A DNA stretch of 64,000 bases from Stemphylium vesicarium (lineage: Eukaryota > Ascomycota > Dothideomycetes > Pleosporales > Pleosporaceae). The translations under genes were made by a program, and so were the position numbers. Under the pieces are notes generated by a model. That model did not search any database. It was given only the letters and a program-made list of their open reading frames with translations, and was not told where the DNA came from. Below are positions 1 through 12,116 of this stretch, piece by piece. Numbering within the stretch: the first letter of the stretch is position 1; each line of letters opens with the position of its first letter. The DNA lies in contig QXCR01000002.1 of NCBI GenBank assembly GCA_004380135.1, forward strand, positions 558,001 through 622,000. Direction: 5' to 3'.

Positions 1-332
1 CACGCAAACGGAAAGAGCCTAGTAGTAGCTCTGATGAGGAGCACTGGCGCAATCCGCCCCGCGATATCGATGTCCGCTCACGGATCCCACCCCGTCAAGA
101 CGGTTTTTCGTCGTCCTTGTCACCGAGCATTCAAGTATACTCTTTGCCGTCGATGACGGTGATGCCGACAACGCGGCATCAGGCTACCATCAGCCAGGAG
201 GAATTGAATGCTGGTGTGCTGCAGCGAGGTAGCGTGCGGACAAGGAGAAGCCAACAACAGGATAGCGATGTTGCGGATCACCAGAGTGAGCATAGTAGGT
301 GGGAGGCGCTGTTAGATATGCTGATACCATAG
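1..332 (+). CDS. 3' end of an unidentified gene, cut by the window edge
   Basis: One frame is open from base 3 to a TAG at 330-332, giving about 109 C-terminal residues with no start in the window. The peptide is basic and polar, beginning with a Lys/Arg stretch and a Ser-Ser-Ser-Ser-Asp-Glu-Glu segment, which suggests a low-complexity nuclear or regulatory protein tail. No domain or catalytic motif is visible, so no function is proposed. The gene is convergent with the alkaline phosphatase at 721-2578. Confidence 0.5.
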   Translation, partial: RKRKEPSSSSDEEHWRNPPRDIDVRSRIPPRQDGFSSSLSPSIQVYSLPSMTVMPTTRHQATISQEELNAGVLQRGSVRTRRSQQQDSDVADHQSEHSRWEALLDMLIP

Positions 333-720
333 CGTTGGGGTTTTGCTGGCATAAATTTTAATTCGTAGACTAATTCCAGGTATATTTTAGATGCCATACT
401 ATTCAGCTTGAGACTTTGGCATTTTATACACAAACATTGAAAGTTGGCGTCAATGTAAGTGTGGCTTCATACCATTACTTTGGTTAGAGAAGATATAGAA
501 GAGTAATTAGAAACAAGCAACACGTGTCTCAATTGATTCTCGTCCGTAAAGCACTACTGCTTCTGCTCTTCCACAAATCTATCAGTGAGCACTACGATAA
601 TAGGAACGCATGGTTCCAGAAAAACGCCAAAACCCATGCCCAAAAACACCGCTCAAGCAGACTAGCTCCAAATCATCCTTTCATGACCACACATCATCCA
701 AAAGAAAATAGTCAAAACGC
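333..720. other. intergenic, convergent 3' ends
   Basis: This gap holds the 3' flanks of the left-edge gene and of the alkaline phosphatase. It is rather AT-rich just after 340. I see no gene or RNA. Confidence 0.5.
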
Positions 721-2578
721 TCATTGTCCACACCCACATCCCTCACCATGTACAACACCGCCATCCCTCTTCTTAAAATCACCGCTATAACTAGCCAAAT
801 GCGTCTGACCATCCAATCTCTGCCCCTCCTCAGGCAGCTTCCCCATCCAACTAACCTGCGTGCCATTGACGCCCTGCACCATCAACCCAGCGCCCTTCTC
901 CCTCAGCTCCTTCGTCACAGCATCGACATTGACGCCGAGAAAGTTGCGCAAAAAGTCGCCGACCTCGGTGTTCTCGTGGTTACCCTGCAGCGCGCGGGCA
1001 GCCTGGGAGTCAGACGAGTAAATATTGACGTCCGCGGCGCTGTGGCCGTGGGTCGACCAGCCGGTTTGCGAGCGGCGCGAGACCATGTCTGCGTATTGGT
1101 AGAGGGCGGTTGCGGGGTCTTTGAGCAGCGCGGCAACTTCGGCGTCGGTGTAGTCGTAGATGCCGAGGCCGGTGGTGAAGGAGGCGCGGATGAAATCTGC
1201 GGTTGAGTCGGTGGACGGGTTCGTCGCGAGGTGCGCGGTGTAGGCGACGGCGAGGTGTTCGGCTGAGTGAGAGGCGTTGGCGAGGGTGGAGGGGTACCAG
1301 AGGTATTCGGGGTAGGAGGCGTGGAGTTCTGGTGTTGTGTTAGTATGGGTGTAAGGAGAGGAGGTTGCGTAGAAAAGGGGGAAACGTACGGCGTGCAGCG
1401 GCTAGACCGCCGGTTTCGTGGTCGGAAGTAGAAACCATGACAGTCTGAGTTTGCTCCTTTTGGATAAAGTCCAAGACGCTGGTCATGGTCTTGTCGTACT
1501 CGAGGACTTCGTGGACTTGGGCAGCGGGGTCGTTGTGGTGGCCAGCATGATCAATTCTCGAACCCTCAATCATGAGGAAGAAGCCCTTGGGGCTGTCCCT
1601 GGTCGCATCGCTGAGTGCCTTCATAGTCGCTTGGGCCATCTCGTGCAAACTCGGGTAGACGTCATTCTGGTTGCGGCGGTCAATCTCATAGGGAATGTCG
1701 GTATCGGCAAAAAGACCCAACATGGGCCATTCGAGCGCAGCTCCTCCCTTCAAGTTATCGAATCCAGCGCGATCGGAGATGTAGTTGAATCCGTTCTTCT
1801 TGGCGTAGCCGACAATGTCTTTGTCATCGGCGCGGCAGCTGGCATCGCCGGTGGAGTTGGGGAGGAAGTGGCATCGGCCACCGCCAAACATTATGTCTAC
1901 CATGCGTCCCAGCGGGTAATCGCCAACCATCTGTTCAGCGATGCGGTCCTCCTCGGATCGCATGTTGACGTGCGCTGCAAAGCATGCCGGTGTCGCATCC
2001 GTGAGTCGAGTTGTGACGACCAACCCCGTCATGTATCCCGCCATTTTGGCCGCTTCCAGAACGGTACCGCATGGCACATGGTCGGGTGTTACAGATATTG
2101 CGCCATTGTAGCTCTTCTGCGCGCAGGAGAAGGCCGTTGCGCCCGCCGCTGAGTCGGTGATGAGGGAGGAGGAGGATCGTGTGCGCGACTGACCGATAAG
2201 GTGCTGATCGATAACAAGCTGCTCACTGAACGGCGCGCCATTCTGGAATTGCATAAATGAGCGTGTGAGGGAAAGCGAAGTAGGACCCATGCCGTCTGAC
2301 ACCATGAAGATCAGGTTCCTCTTCCCATCTGCTTGCTTTGTCTTGTTGCCAGCGCTCGATCTTTGGAAGAGAACCGCGAGTATGATGACGGCGGCCGTGG
2401 CAATGACGGCCCAAACGAAGAGTCCTATTTCTCTCCAGAACTTCCATGTTCGTGGACCTTCTTTGTCGGAGCGTGCTGTTGGGCGGCCGGTGAGCAGGGC
2501 ATCTTCTTCTGCCATGTCGCGATCACCGCTTATGTCCGAAGACGCGCGGGCGGATAGGAGAGGGCGGGCACCAGACAT
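721..2578 (-). CDS. PHO8: alkaline phosphatase, vacuolar PHO8 type
   Basis: Two exons, 2578-1390 and 1328-721, flank a 61-bp intron (donor GTACGT, TACTAAC branch site, CAG acceptor) and give 598 aa, the usual length for fungal Pho8. Residues about 51-71 form one hydrophobic segment after a hydrophilic N-terminus, as expected for a type II signal anchor into the vacuole membrane. The family metal site DGMG lies near residue 95 and the phosphoserine motif TDSAAGAT near 141-148, with S143 the likely nucleophile. Further motifs are IEGSRIDHAGH, TSDHETGG and, in exon 2, GWSTHGHSAADV. The family hydrolyses phosphomonoesters in the vacuole lumen and depends on zinc and magnesium. The tail has a Cys-Gly-Cys-Gly end of unknown meaning. 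Confidence 0.93.
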
Positions 2579-2963
2579 GGTGGGTGGTGAGGGAGCACAC
2601 GGGCTCGGTATTTAGCGATGAAATGAACAGTACGAGGACGAAAAGAGCGTTGGGATATCTATCTCAAGTTAACATGATTGTTGACTGTGGAGTAAAGTCA
2701 GATGGGGAGCCACGAGGCGTGCTGCGCCGGCTGATCGTCACTGCTATCAACGCTTGCGGGAACGTGCGGTTTGGCGCTAGGGTCGTTGCATCATCTGCGC
2801 TTGAAGCGTGATCACTCATCCAGGACCGCGAAACTTTGCTTCCGGAAAAGAAATCTTATCGTGAGGTTAATATCAAATCCTCAGAATTGCTCGTTGCGCG
2901 CCATTTGATCAAGCATCTTTGCGGCCAATACGGTAGCACCCTAACTGAGCCAGTACAACGTCA
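2579..2963. other. intergenic, upstream of the alkaline phosphatase
   Basis: This gap holds the alkaline phosphatase promoter and the 3' flank of the methyltransferase. No distinct element was recognised. Confidence 0.4.
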
Positions 2964-3940
2964 TCATTCACTCTTCCACCCCCACCCAACCACTCCATCA
3001 AACTCCATCTCTACCTCCCCGTTCTCTGCTAGGTTCTCCGTAGCCATCTCCTTCATAGTCCCATTCAGCTCTCCCAATTGCGCATCCTTCTTCCCCTCCT
3101 CCCACCACGTCTTCACAGCCACCCCGAGCGGAAACTGCATGCTAGTAGTCCACACATCAGGAGTCCCGCAACAGATCCTTCTCTTCTCCTTCAAGGTATC
3201 AACATCTTGAAAACCAGCCTCTTCCAATTGCTGCACAAAATGAGACTCTCGGCCCCAGTTTCCACAGAATTTGTCTTGCACCTCCTGGCTTGAAGGACAG
3301 TAAGGTTGGGGTGGAGACATGAGACTGATGCTGCGGGCGAAGAGAGAGTACCACGGCACGCTAGCCCATGAAGTTACAGCGATGTATCCGCCGGGCCGCA
3401 AAAGGGTCTGTAGACGCTGGAGAGTCTGTGGGGGCAATACGATGATTGCAAACGAGACGAAGACGTGTGTGAATGTTGACTTTGGAAGCATCTGCGTGAT
3501 ATCATCCTGTGCAGGAGAGACGTCAGAGTCAGTATAAGCATCAAAAGCTTCGGTAACCTCATTCATGATAAGTATAAAGAGGTGGGAGATTAACTCACAT
3601 TCCCATCAACAACCTTGGTCTCCAAGCCCGTCCACCCTTCCCTCTTGCCCCGCGCTTCCAAGTACTCCAACATAGCAGGACTCATATCCGTGCCTGTGAC
3701 TTTCAGGCTTCCCCATTTCTCCTTCGGCACGCTGTTGTATAGCCCGTGAATGACGGCGCCAGTTCCACACGCAAAGTCCAGGACGTGAGCCTCAGCCCCG
3801 ATGTCCACATGTTTCGCGATGCCGGATTTCTCCACGATGATTTTGGCGTAGGGAAGCGTGGCAACTTCGGCGTTCTTGTACCTTTGCGCAGCTGAGGCGT
3901 CGAGGAAGCCCGCGGCAAGACTGTCTTCTTTGCGAGACAT
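2964..3940 (-). CDS. SAM-dependent class I methyltransferase
   Basis: Two exons, 3940-3599 and 3506-2964, join across a 92-bp intron (donor GTGAGT, CACAG acceptor) and give 294 aa. Motif I, VLDFACGTGAV at residues 53-63, is the SAM-binding glycine loop. TGTDMSPAMLEY follows as motif II with its acidic residue, and LRPGGYIAVTSWA as the later post-motif region. The layout matches the small soluble UbiE/type-11 class. The substrate cannot be read from sequence. No signal peptide or membrane segment is seen, so it is probably cytosolic. The neighbours are housekeeping genes and give no pathway hint. Confidence 0.82.
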
Positions 3941-4566
3941 GGCGGTATTGGGAGAGCGGGTTGATTAAAAATGAGGGTGAGAGGGAATGAGCTAGGCTGT
4001 AGACTCGCTGATATGATGATGGTCTTGTAACTTTGGGATGTAGTGCGATCGAAGCTTATGTAGATGGCCTATGTTTTGTACTCGTGCGTTCCTCCAAGAC
4101 AACGCTGCTTTGATCCAGAGCCAAGGATCCTGTGCTGCTGACAACGATACAATTATTTTTATATAATGCGCGGCTTTCATCTGTCATGTCTGTCTCCCAG
4201 GTGCAATTGGAGGATTCGCGGAGACTTTTTCCAATCCTCAAACGGAGAGTTTTCGCGCGCCGCATGACTGTCTCAAAAAATGTCTCCGAAGCTATCGTGA
4301 TAGAGACTAAACGACGTGAGCATTCTGCCACGCGACGTGGAAAGGGCAGATACTTCATTGGTGAGGTAAGACTGGCAAAAGGCGGTAGGTAATAGAAGAT
4401 CGAATTTGAAACTCCAGGCGGAGCCTAAATGAGGTATACCAAATCATACATGATGCTTATCCGTAAACGCCAACGCTATGCTTCTCAAATGATGTGTAGA
4501 TCAGACCAGACTTTTCCTGAACAAGATCGCAGCAGCTTGTCCGCACTCAGTGCACAAAGGTGCGCA
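3941..4566. other. intergenic
   Basis: This is the promoter of the methyltransferase and the 3' flank of RPC34. Short open frames here lack recognisable features. No RNA gene is seen. Confidence 0.4.
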
Positions 4567-5730
4567 CTAAATCTCCTCAGACTCTGTTTCCAGCCATTGG
4601 CCAAAGTAAACGCAAGTGCGCGCGGAGATTTCTCCCTCGTCACCACAGAGATCGAACACTGGACAGTTTCCGCACGGAGCGTCTACGAAGCCGTTGAAGA
4701 CCTTGGTGTCAGAAGCTCGTAGTACAGTACGATAGTTGGTGCCAGATATCTTCTCTAGCCGATCGTCAAGCACCATCATCTCCAGTAGCTGCTCCATGTC
4801 GTCCTCGCGCACCATCTTACCGCGCAGAATTTCTTTCGCATTTAGCCAGTTGGCGACGGAGGCAGCAGTGGGGTACTGCGGGTTGTGGCGGTGGACGAGC
4901 TTGGTGATATTTGGATCCCTGGACGGATGATGGGGCTTGACAGCTGGTGCTATGTCCTCGATGTCCTGGATGCCTTGTACTTCGGCTTTCTTCCTAGCGA
5001 TAGCGGCCGTCCTATCCCCTGTTATCTCGTAGTCGTTCCAGTTGCCCGGCACCCTGATGCAAGTCTCGTTCTCCACATACTGCGCAACAATACCCGATAT
5101 CGTGTCGATTAGCGCCGTGTCGAAGTCGCCCTCTGATTGCCATGGTCCACCAGCAATATCCTCGGACGGCTTCAGGTGCTTCAAGAGGTACATCTTTCGA
5201 TTCGGGAACTTGACGCTCATTACCGACTGCACCAAGTCCTTTGATTCCAGGCTCTTGAGGCATTTCGTCAGTGTCTGCTGGGTGACGTTCGTCTTGGCTC
5301 GTAGTGCTTTGGACCAGATGCCGTCAGCCTGAACTTGGTCGATGTGGTGGTAGAGGAGGCGCTCGTCGGGTGTAAGACGTCGAAGCCTATGAAGCACGCG
5401 ACAGTCAGCAGGCTTCTTAATCGCGGAGTCCAAACTGGCCACCTACTTATCAGCGTCCTCCCTTGTTCGCAACTTCCAACATGGATCTCCCTCAAATGTC
5501 ATAAGCTTCAAGAGGTGCCGGTCGCAAAGCTCTTGTAACAGCACCGTTAGCTGCGCCATGGTATCTGCCACCTGCATGTTGGACAAATCCCGCTGAAAGA
5601 AGATCTGGCCAGCAGGCCGTTGCGCGCATTTGTCGTATAGAGCATCTGCGGGGCTGACGACGTCGGTGTTGTTGTTGGCGTCGACAGGTTCCTCTTTGGG
5701 CACCGGTGCGGACGCCACTGCTGAAGCCAT
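4567..5730 (-). CDS. RPC34: RNA polymerase III subunit RPC34 (RPC6/POLR3F)
   Basis: Two exons, 5730-5447 and 5386-4567, flank a 60-bp intron (donor GTAGGT, CTGAC branch site, CATAG acceptor) and give 367 aa, a little longer than the roughly 317 aa of the yeast protein. Tandem winged-helix repeats are recognisable: the first around residues 35-95 and the second starting with LTPDERLLYHHI. The C-terminus carries the cysteine cluster CGNCPVFDLC plus RTC, matching the iron-sulphur site known for the human orthologue. In Pol III this subunit helps open the promoter and contacts TFIIIB. The start at 5730 is the first ATG in a region starting MASAVASAP; the frame is open further upstream but has no better start. 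Confidence 0.9.
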
Positions 5731-6998
5731 ATTGTTTGTTGTAGGGCGAATTCTCGTCACCGGTCGATCATGGGCTTGTCGCGAGGTATTGCGGCCAAGT
5801 GTCGACGCGACGGCATGGCGGGCATCACCAAAAGTTTTTGGTGGGGACCGCGGCCAGTCACGCCCAATCACGTGTGTGGCGCAGTCTGCACTTCCAAGGT
5901 TGCCTTCCAAGGTCCTCAAAGCTGCCCACTGGACAGCTAGTTTGCACCTAACCTGTCCTCTTAACACTGTATAAATCCCAAGACTCATACATTGCAGCTG
6001 CAGTCATGAATTCCCGAATATAGGATGCATCACAAATTCGGCGGCATCCTCCCCTGGTTCCCCGCGAGACTTGAATGCGGGGAATATCACGTCGGCTCTC
6101 CTTCTCGCTTATCCCAGTTCATCCATGTTGCATCACCAATACCTTCTTCGGAAGTGCCATGGAGTCAGAGCAAGCAAGGCTCAGTAATGCTACCAACCAT
6201 GCAAGATCCACCGCATACCAGTCCGGCGTCAAACGGCACATCTGCCTGATCTAACGGCTTCATGTCTCGAGCTAAAGGTCCCAAATGGGGTCCAAGTCGA
6301 AGCCCGGACCCCGCACGATATGAGCTGCTTTTCAGCAGCATATCCCGGTTAACGACTGTCGAGTGAGAGCCGGACGACCTCTCATACACGGGAAACGATA
6401 GACGATCTTCTCTTGCCTATCCTGCAGCTCATGCACAGACAGCTATTAGCATCAGTGGTATCATGTACATTTTCACTGGCCATTCATTAGTCCCGCAATG
6501 TCTATTTGAAACCATCACGTAGGAATAATGCAATAGCAAGTAAGTTCTGCAGTCTTTGTACCACTGTGATTTTCCCACCGGCCTCTCGGATACCATCACC
6601 CGGGCACCTTTCTCCTAGAGGTCTACGCCTTGATAGAAATTACCGACTACCCCCGAGGCCAGACCTTATGGATGCGAACGAGTCCAAGCCTTTCGGACCC
6701 TGCGGAAACCTTTGATACCAATCAGATCATCATTGCCTTTCCTCTTGTAGACAAGTAGATCATTACTCCAGTCCGTCAGACTGTGGCGCTGTACACGACA
6801 GTGTCTCCCGGCTAACTGGAACCTGCCTTGCGAAATATGCACTCCGCGCTGAGGCGTCTGGGGTCCCCAGACTTGCGACCATGATTCGTGAGCGTTTGCT
6901 ATGGATAAAGCTACCCCAAAACCGGTGGTTGTACAACAGTGCCAGCTCTTGTCCCCCTCACTCATCGTAACACACAAGCTGTGAGCTATTACCAAGTC
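5731..6998. other. divergent promoter region, 1.27 kb
   Basis: This stretch separates the divergent RPC34 and MFS genes. A palindromic CACGTG, a bHLH-type site, lies at 5869-5874, about 140 bp upstream of the RPC34 start. No other gene is supported. Confidence 0.4.
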
Positions 6999-9024
6999 AT
7001 GGCAGACGAGAAGCAATATCGCGAAGAAGTCACTACAGAAAGCAGCCTCGCCCACCAACATACTGCTAGCAGCCATGGACTTCACCATGATCATGTCGCC
7101 GAAGAGGCGCTCGGTGGACATACAGCCGATCTGGGCAAGTCGTACTTTACAAGCATGAACTTCATCGGCACAGTCATTGTAGGTGTCCAGCATTGTTTGT
7201 CTAGATGCGCGCTCATCGTAAACAGGCCACATGCTTAGCGCAGATATCAGGGCATGTCCTGCAGCGACACGTAGTACAAGTAGAGATGCTAACGTCTATT
7301 TCAGCTACCTGGGATGGGTCCTCCCGTCTAACACTTTGAGTTTGATCAACGCTGCAATCGGACCGTCACCAGATATCATTTGGGTCAGCATCTCTTGGAC
7401 AGCCGGCTTCGCCATTGGCTTTACGCTCGTCGGTCGACTCTCAGACATATTTGGTCGCAGATGGTTCTTCATCTGCTCATCTATCCTTGGTCTTGTCGGA
7501 AACATAATTGGAGCAAGTGCACAAAGCATCAACATGCTGATTGTGAGTTGCGATGACGCCAGAAAACTGGAAAGCGCTCATAGCCACAGGCCACAAACTC
7601 CATCAACGGGCTAGCTGCTGCCGGCCAGCTCTCGTTTCACATAATCCTCGGTGAGCTTGTACCAAACTCTCTGAGAGGTCCAGTGAACGCTTTCGTGCTC
7701 TCCACCTCCGTACCGTTCGCCGTTTTCGGCCCTCCAGTCGCTCGATCGCTTTACCAGACTACAGAACTTCAGTGGCGATGGTGCTATATTCTCGGATGCA
7801 TCGTGAATGTCTTAGCCATCGTCATGTACTTCTTTTTCTACTACCCACCCACATATGTAAGCAAGCTGGCGTCGACGGAGAAGCATGGCTGACAATCACA
7901 GGAAATGCTTCACGTTGGTGGCAAGTCCAAGCTAAGACAGCTAAAGACCCTCGACTGGATCGGTATATTCCTCTTTTCGACTGGCCTGGTTGTCTTCCTC
8001 ATCGGCATGAACTGGGGAGGCTCGGCGTACCCATGGGATAGTGCGCATGTACTCGGCGCACTGTTCGCTGGTTTTGGCACTTTGGTGGCTTTCTGTTTCT
8101 GGGAGGCCTATGCTCCTGGACTCGAGTACCCATTGATCCCCTTGCGACTGTTTCGCAACATCCAGTACGACGCGAATGTAGCTTGTGCTAGTTTGGCGGC
8201 CATTGTCTACTACGCCAACTCGGTCATCTGGCCCACAATGGTTTCATCATTATTTACAACCGACATTACTAAGATCGGATGGCTTTCAGTAAGTCCCGTA
8301 TGCATCACAATAACTGATTCCCTACTGACGCTTCTAGTGTGCTGTCGGTGGCGGCCTGCTCCTAGGCCAGATCCTTGGAGGTGCGGGTGTCCGCTATCTA
8401 CCACGCATGAAGATCCAAATGACCGTGGCCGCCGTCTTTACCACAGCTTTTGTGGCCGCCGTCGCCGCATCGAACGAAAGCACCGAAGAACGAACCACGG
8501 CATTCTTGCTGATAGGCACAATCGCAGCGGGTTACATTGAGAACCTGACTCTGTCCAGTACCGCATATCTTTGGGACCCAGCAGACATCGGTCTAGTAAC
8601 TGGTGTCATGGGTGCCATTCGTACGGGTCTTTCGGCGATTGCCACGAGCATGTACTCATCTATCCTGGCAACCGAATCTTCAAAGTATATTCCCCAGAAA
8701 GTCATACCTGCCGCGCTGGCCGCTGGATTACCGGAATCGTCTATGGAATCTCTACTTTCCAGCATCGCTTTAGGTGACTTCTCGGCCGTACCTGGTATTT
8801 CTGCCGACATCATCGCTGCGACAGGAGTTGCGATAAAGGACGCGTACGCGCTATCTTTCAGAACTGTGTATCTGTGCACACTTCCATTTGGCGTACTGCT
8901 TATTGTTGCGGCACTGCTGTCGCCGAATGTGGAACGATATCTTACCGATGAAGTTGCGAGGAGGATGCACGATAGAGGTGAAAAGGGAGATCAGGCTGAG
9001 AGGAAGGAAGTTGTCGATGCGTAG
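6999..9024 (+). CDS. MFS transporter, TRI12-like exporter family
   Basis: Membrane transporter of about 592 aa. Clear exons are 7305-7542, 7590-7856, 7902-8288 and 8338-9024, all phase-consistent. Family motifs include LPSNTLSLIN followed by IGPSPDIIWVS, then the MFS signature GRLSDIFGRR, and WRWCYILG after the sixth helix. The charged cytosolic N-terminus (6999-7178) is certain, but the link to 7305 is not. One solution uses a 20-nt microexon at 7251-7270 followed by a 34-bp intron; the other runs on to 7198 with a weak GTCTAG donor. TRI12-family proteins export toxins, siderophores or drugs by proton antiport at the plasma membrane; the cargo here is unknown. No biosynthetic genes adjoin it. 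Confidence 0.85.
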
Positions 9025-9326
9025 TTTGCGACACTGCCGGTGCTACCCTCGGCACGAGAGATCTAAAGAAGCCAACTAGTCTGCATAGCGTATTCTATAA
9101 TTATGTGTTCATCGAAGCCGTCACTACAGTCGTCTGCCTACGGGAGGGGGCGCTTGCCAATTTTGGGGGCCAAAATGGCGCTCAGCCTCATGTTACGTCG
9201 TGCTGGAAAGCTTTTTTCCCGTCATCCAGCCTGAACCCCAAATACCTACGCCAAAACCGTCCAGGCGAGGCAAAGTGCATATAACGACATCGCCTACTCG
9301 AGTTGCAGCCACCAACGTGCGTGAAA
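9025..9326. other. short intergenic stretch
   Basis: This is the 3' flank of the MFS gene and the 5' flank of the first HET gene. A small inverted motif (TTTTGGGGGCCAAAA) lies near 9161-9175. Nothing else is seen. Confidence 0.35.
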
Positions 9327-11564
9327 ATGGCGGAGATGATTCGGAATCTCTCGCGCGGCCTATGGGACCAGTACCCGATTGGTACTAGGCTCGATTCGGC
9401 TTTCCTATCTCGTCGGCGGAATCAAGTCTGGTCCGCTATATTCAATGCATTCATGCTCTTCTGGTCTCTCTTCGCCAACGGGGCAAACATCTGGCCCGTA
9501 CTAGTAACCCCGTTTCTTGGAAGAGGGATCCACGACGCTCTCCACAAACACATACCACCCGGCAGTCGCGCAATCCAGAATACGTACCTCGCCATCACAT
9601 ACCCGATTGGCTACCTCTTGGGCGCCTTTGCTGTCCTTCTGGCCCTGACACTTCTAGTAACGTCTGTCATTGTTCTGCCGATTATCGCTGTGGTGTTCCT
9701 CGGGGTCTGGGCGCTCTGTGTGGTTGCTGTGTTTTTGCTATGGCTCGCGTTATACAGATACCCAGCCTTCGAGGTCATATACCCGAGACTACGCCAATGG
9801 CAACTCCGCAACAACGCAAAAGCCTATTCTAGTCTCCCGACAGATCTGCCTTCCATACGCATCTTGAGACTGAAACCGGGCGCAGAAGATGAAGAGATCG
9901 AGTGCGCTCTAGTCGACGGACCTCTCTCGCAAATGGAATTCGAGGCTCTGAGCTACGTCTGGGGTGTGTCTCTACTGCTCTACACCATCATTGTCAACGG
10001 GAAGCCGTTCTACGTTACGTACAACTTGCATAGTGCCCTCAAAGAGCTGCGCTATGCGGACCATGAACGCCTACTTTGGGTCGACGCAGTATGTATCAAT
10101 CAGGGCGACAATACTGAAAAGAGTTCTCAAGTCCAAATGATGCGCGACATATACGCCAAAGCTTCCATAACTGTGGTCTGGCTGGGCAAAGCCACCCGCA
10201 ACACGGGCCCGACTTTCGACTTTGTACGGGCATTTGGGACCGCGCATGATAGCATGATGGACACACTATGGAAGAATCAGATTGCGCAATCGACATGGCA
10301 GGAGCTACGAGATGAATTCATCCGTATTTTCGACTACGAGTGGGTAAGTTCTGATTGTACGAAGTGCATGTGAGACAAATACACTGACTTCGTATCCTCA
10401 ACTTTGCAGTGGAGCCGCGCATGGATCATCCAAGAAGTTGTCGTGAGTCGTGAAGTCGTCATGCAGCGCGGCTCACATCAGGTAGAATGGGAGGCGGTCC
10501 ACAAGCTCTTCACATACAGCCCTTTCGGCAACGACGAGTTTGGTGTTTTCGAACCCCCGCTCTTTGCCAAGAATATCCAGTTCCTCAGAACGGAGAGAGA
10601 TGATGTCGAGGGTTCTTCCACCACACTTGGCGACCTCGTCTCCCGATTTCGATTCCAGTCAGCAACATTTGGGTCCGATAAGATATATGCCCTTCTTGGT
10701 TTGCTCAAGGCGGAGAATCCATCGCTAATCGTACCGGATTACAACAACCCCCCTGATGAGGTCTTCTTGCAGTTCACTCGGTCTTATCTGCATCACAACA
10801 AGGACTTGAATATTCTCAGTCTAGCGGCAGGAACAGAATTACAAAGTGCAAGCTGGTGTCGCGATTGGAGTCTCAACCACGATGGCTCGTTCGAGACATT
10901 TGGTCTGCTGACTCTTGAGCCACGAAAACCCTTTGCAGCGTCCGGAACTCATGGGCCATTGTTTGAAGCAGACCTTGAGCGTCGCATCTTATCGCACAAA
11001 GGATACGAAGCAGATACTGTCGCGAGAATAGGTACTTTCCAGCAAAGAATGGGTCCGCAGGGTGTGGATTGGGATCTGGCGTTTCGTAGCTGGGAGTTGG
11101 TCGCAGGCGATTATCTAGATGACGAAGCAACTTCCTACTCCCGACAGTCATTCAGCCGAACCGTGACTGCAGACTGTTGGCAAACCGAGCCTTTGGACTG
11201 GAGAGAAAGATTCAAGCCCAGGAGGATGTTCCAACGCAACGATGAAGACAAAGACTACAAGCGCGCAGTTGAAGACCCGTGTATCAACCGCCGCTTCTTC
11301 GTGACGCAAAACGGGCGATTCGGTTTGGGTCCATGGAACATGAAGAAAGGGGATATAGTGTCAATCCTCCTTGGAGGGAAGACGCCCTTTATACTGCGAA
11401 GGTGTGGTAACAGAGCTGCGACAAATAATGGGACCCAGCTACTAAAACCATGTCACAAGCTGATAGGCGAAGCTTTCGTTGATGGGCTGATGTACTACGA
11501 CGGCAGCATGGAGGACGATGTCGCAAGCGCAAAGATAGCTACTACATGGTTTCATCTCAGTTGA
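9327..11564 (+). CDS. HET-domain protein with N-terminal membrane segments
   Basis: Two exons, 9327-10343 and 10410-11564 (66-bp intron, donor GTAAGT, TTTGCAG acceptor), give 723 aa. Hydrophobic segments lie about residues 36-62 and 88-143, before the HET domain. HET motifs appear in order: EALSYVWG at 206-213, LLWVDAVCINQGD near 255, TVVWLGKA near 290, and WSRAWIIQEVV at the start of exon 2. The C-terminal part ends with a GEAFVDGLMYYDGS-like segment typical of HET proteins of this size. HET domains mediate vegetative incompatibility cell death and are TIR-related. Membrane tethering is my inference from hydropathy. The ATG at 9327 is the first in frame. Confidence 0.85.
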
Positions 11565-12116
11565 GCTGCTCGGTCGGCTTTCAAGAGAATGAGGGACCAG
11601 AGCTGTTTAGGACGATACGAGAATAGTGTGGTAGTGCAGCCGAGAGGCCGAACAGGCTGCGGTTGTTTTAGCAAGGCGGGGCCGCAACGCCAGCCTCGCG
11701 GCACCGCGACCAAGGTCTTAACCGCAGTCTTGACCGCGTCATATTCAAGCAACAACCCAACACGACCTGCACACTGTTGCGCGCATAGGAACCGATTAAA
11801 TCCTACTCGACGCCTCCAAATCTGTGCTCAAGCACCCAAGCCAAAAAGCTTGCCGTCCGCCACCGACAACGTTCGCGCAAGTGCCGATCACCGTATCTCC
11901 TGCTTCTTCGAGCATCGTACTTGCGCTAGCGACATGACACTACTTTATCCACCTTCCCAAATCATGGTCGCTCTTGGGGCCTGGACATGACAGGGCCGGG
12001 TAGCTATCACCATCGTCATACCTTGCTGTTCCTGCGCGTTTTGCAGTACATATATAGCCTGGCGGCGCCTCGTTTGCTTGCGAAGCTAGCGACTACGCAT
12101 CAATATCAATAGCATC
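11565..12116. other. intergenic, promoter of the S28 peptidase
   Basis: Apart from a TATA-like box at 12050-12056, nothing specific is visible in this 552-bp gap. Confidence 0.4.
12050..12056 (+). promoter_or_regulatory. TATA-like box of the S28 peptidase gene
   Basis: ATATATA lies 61 bp before the ATG at 12117, a normal position for a core promoter of a secreted-enzyme gene. Confidence 0.4.

Noticed and set aside
1418..2152. 244-codon plus-strand frame
   Set aside because: It is antisense to the alkaline phosphatase exon, which is strongly supported.
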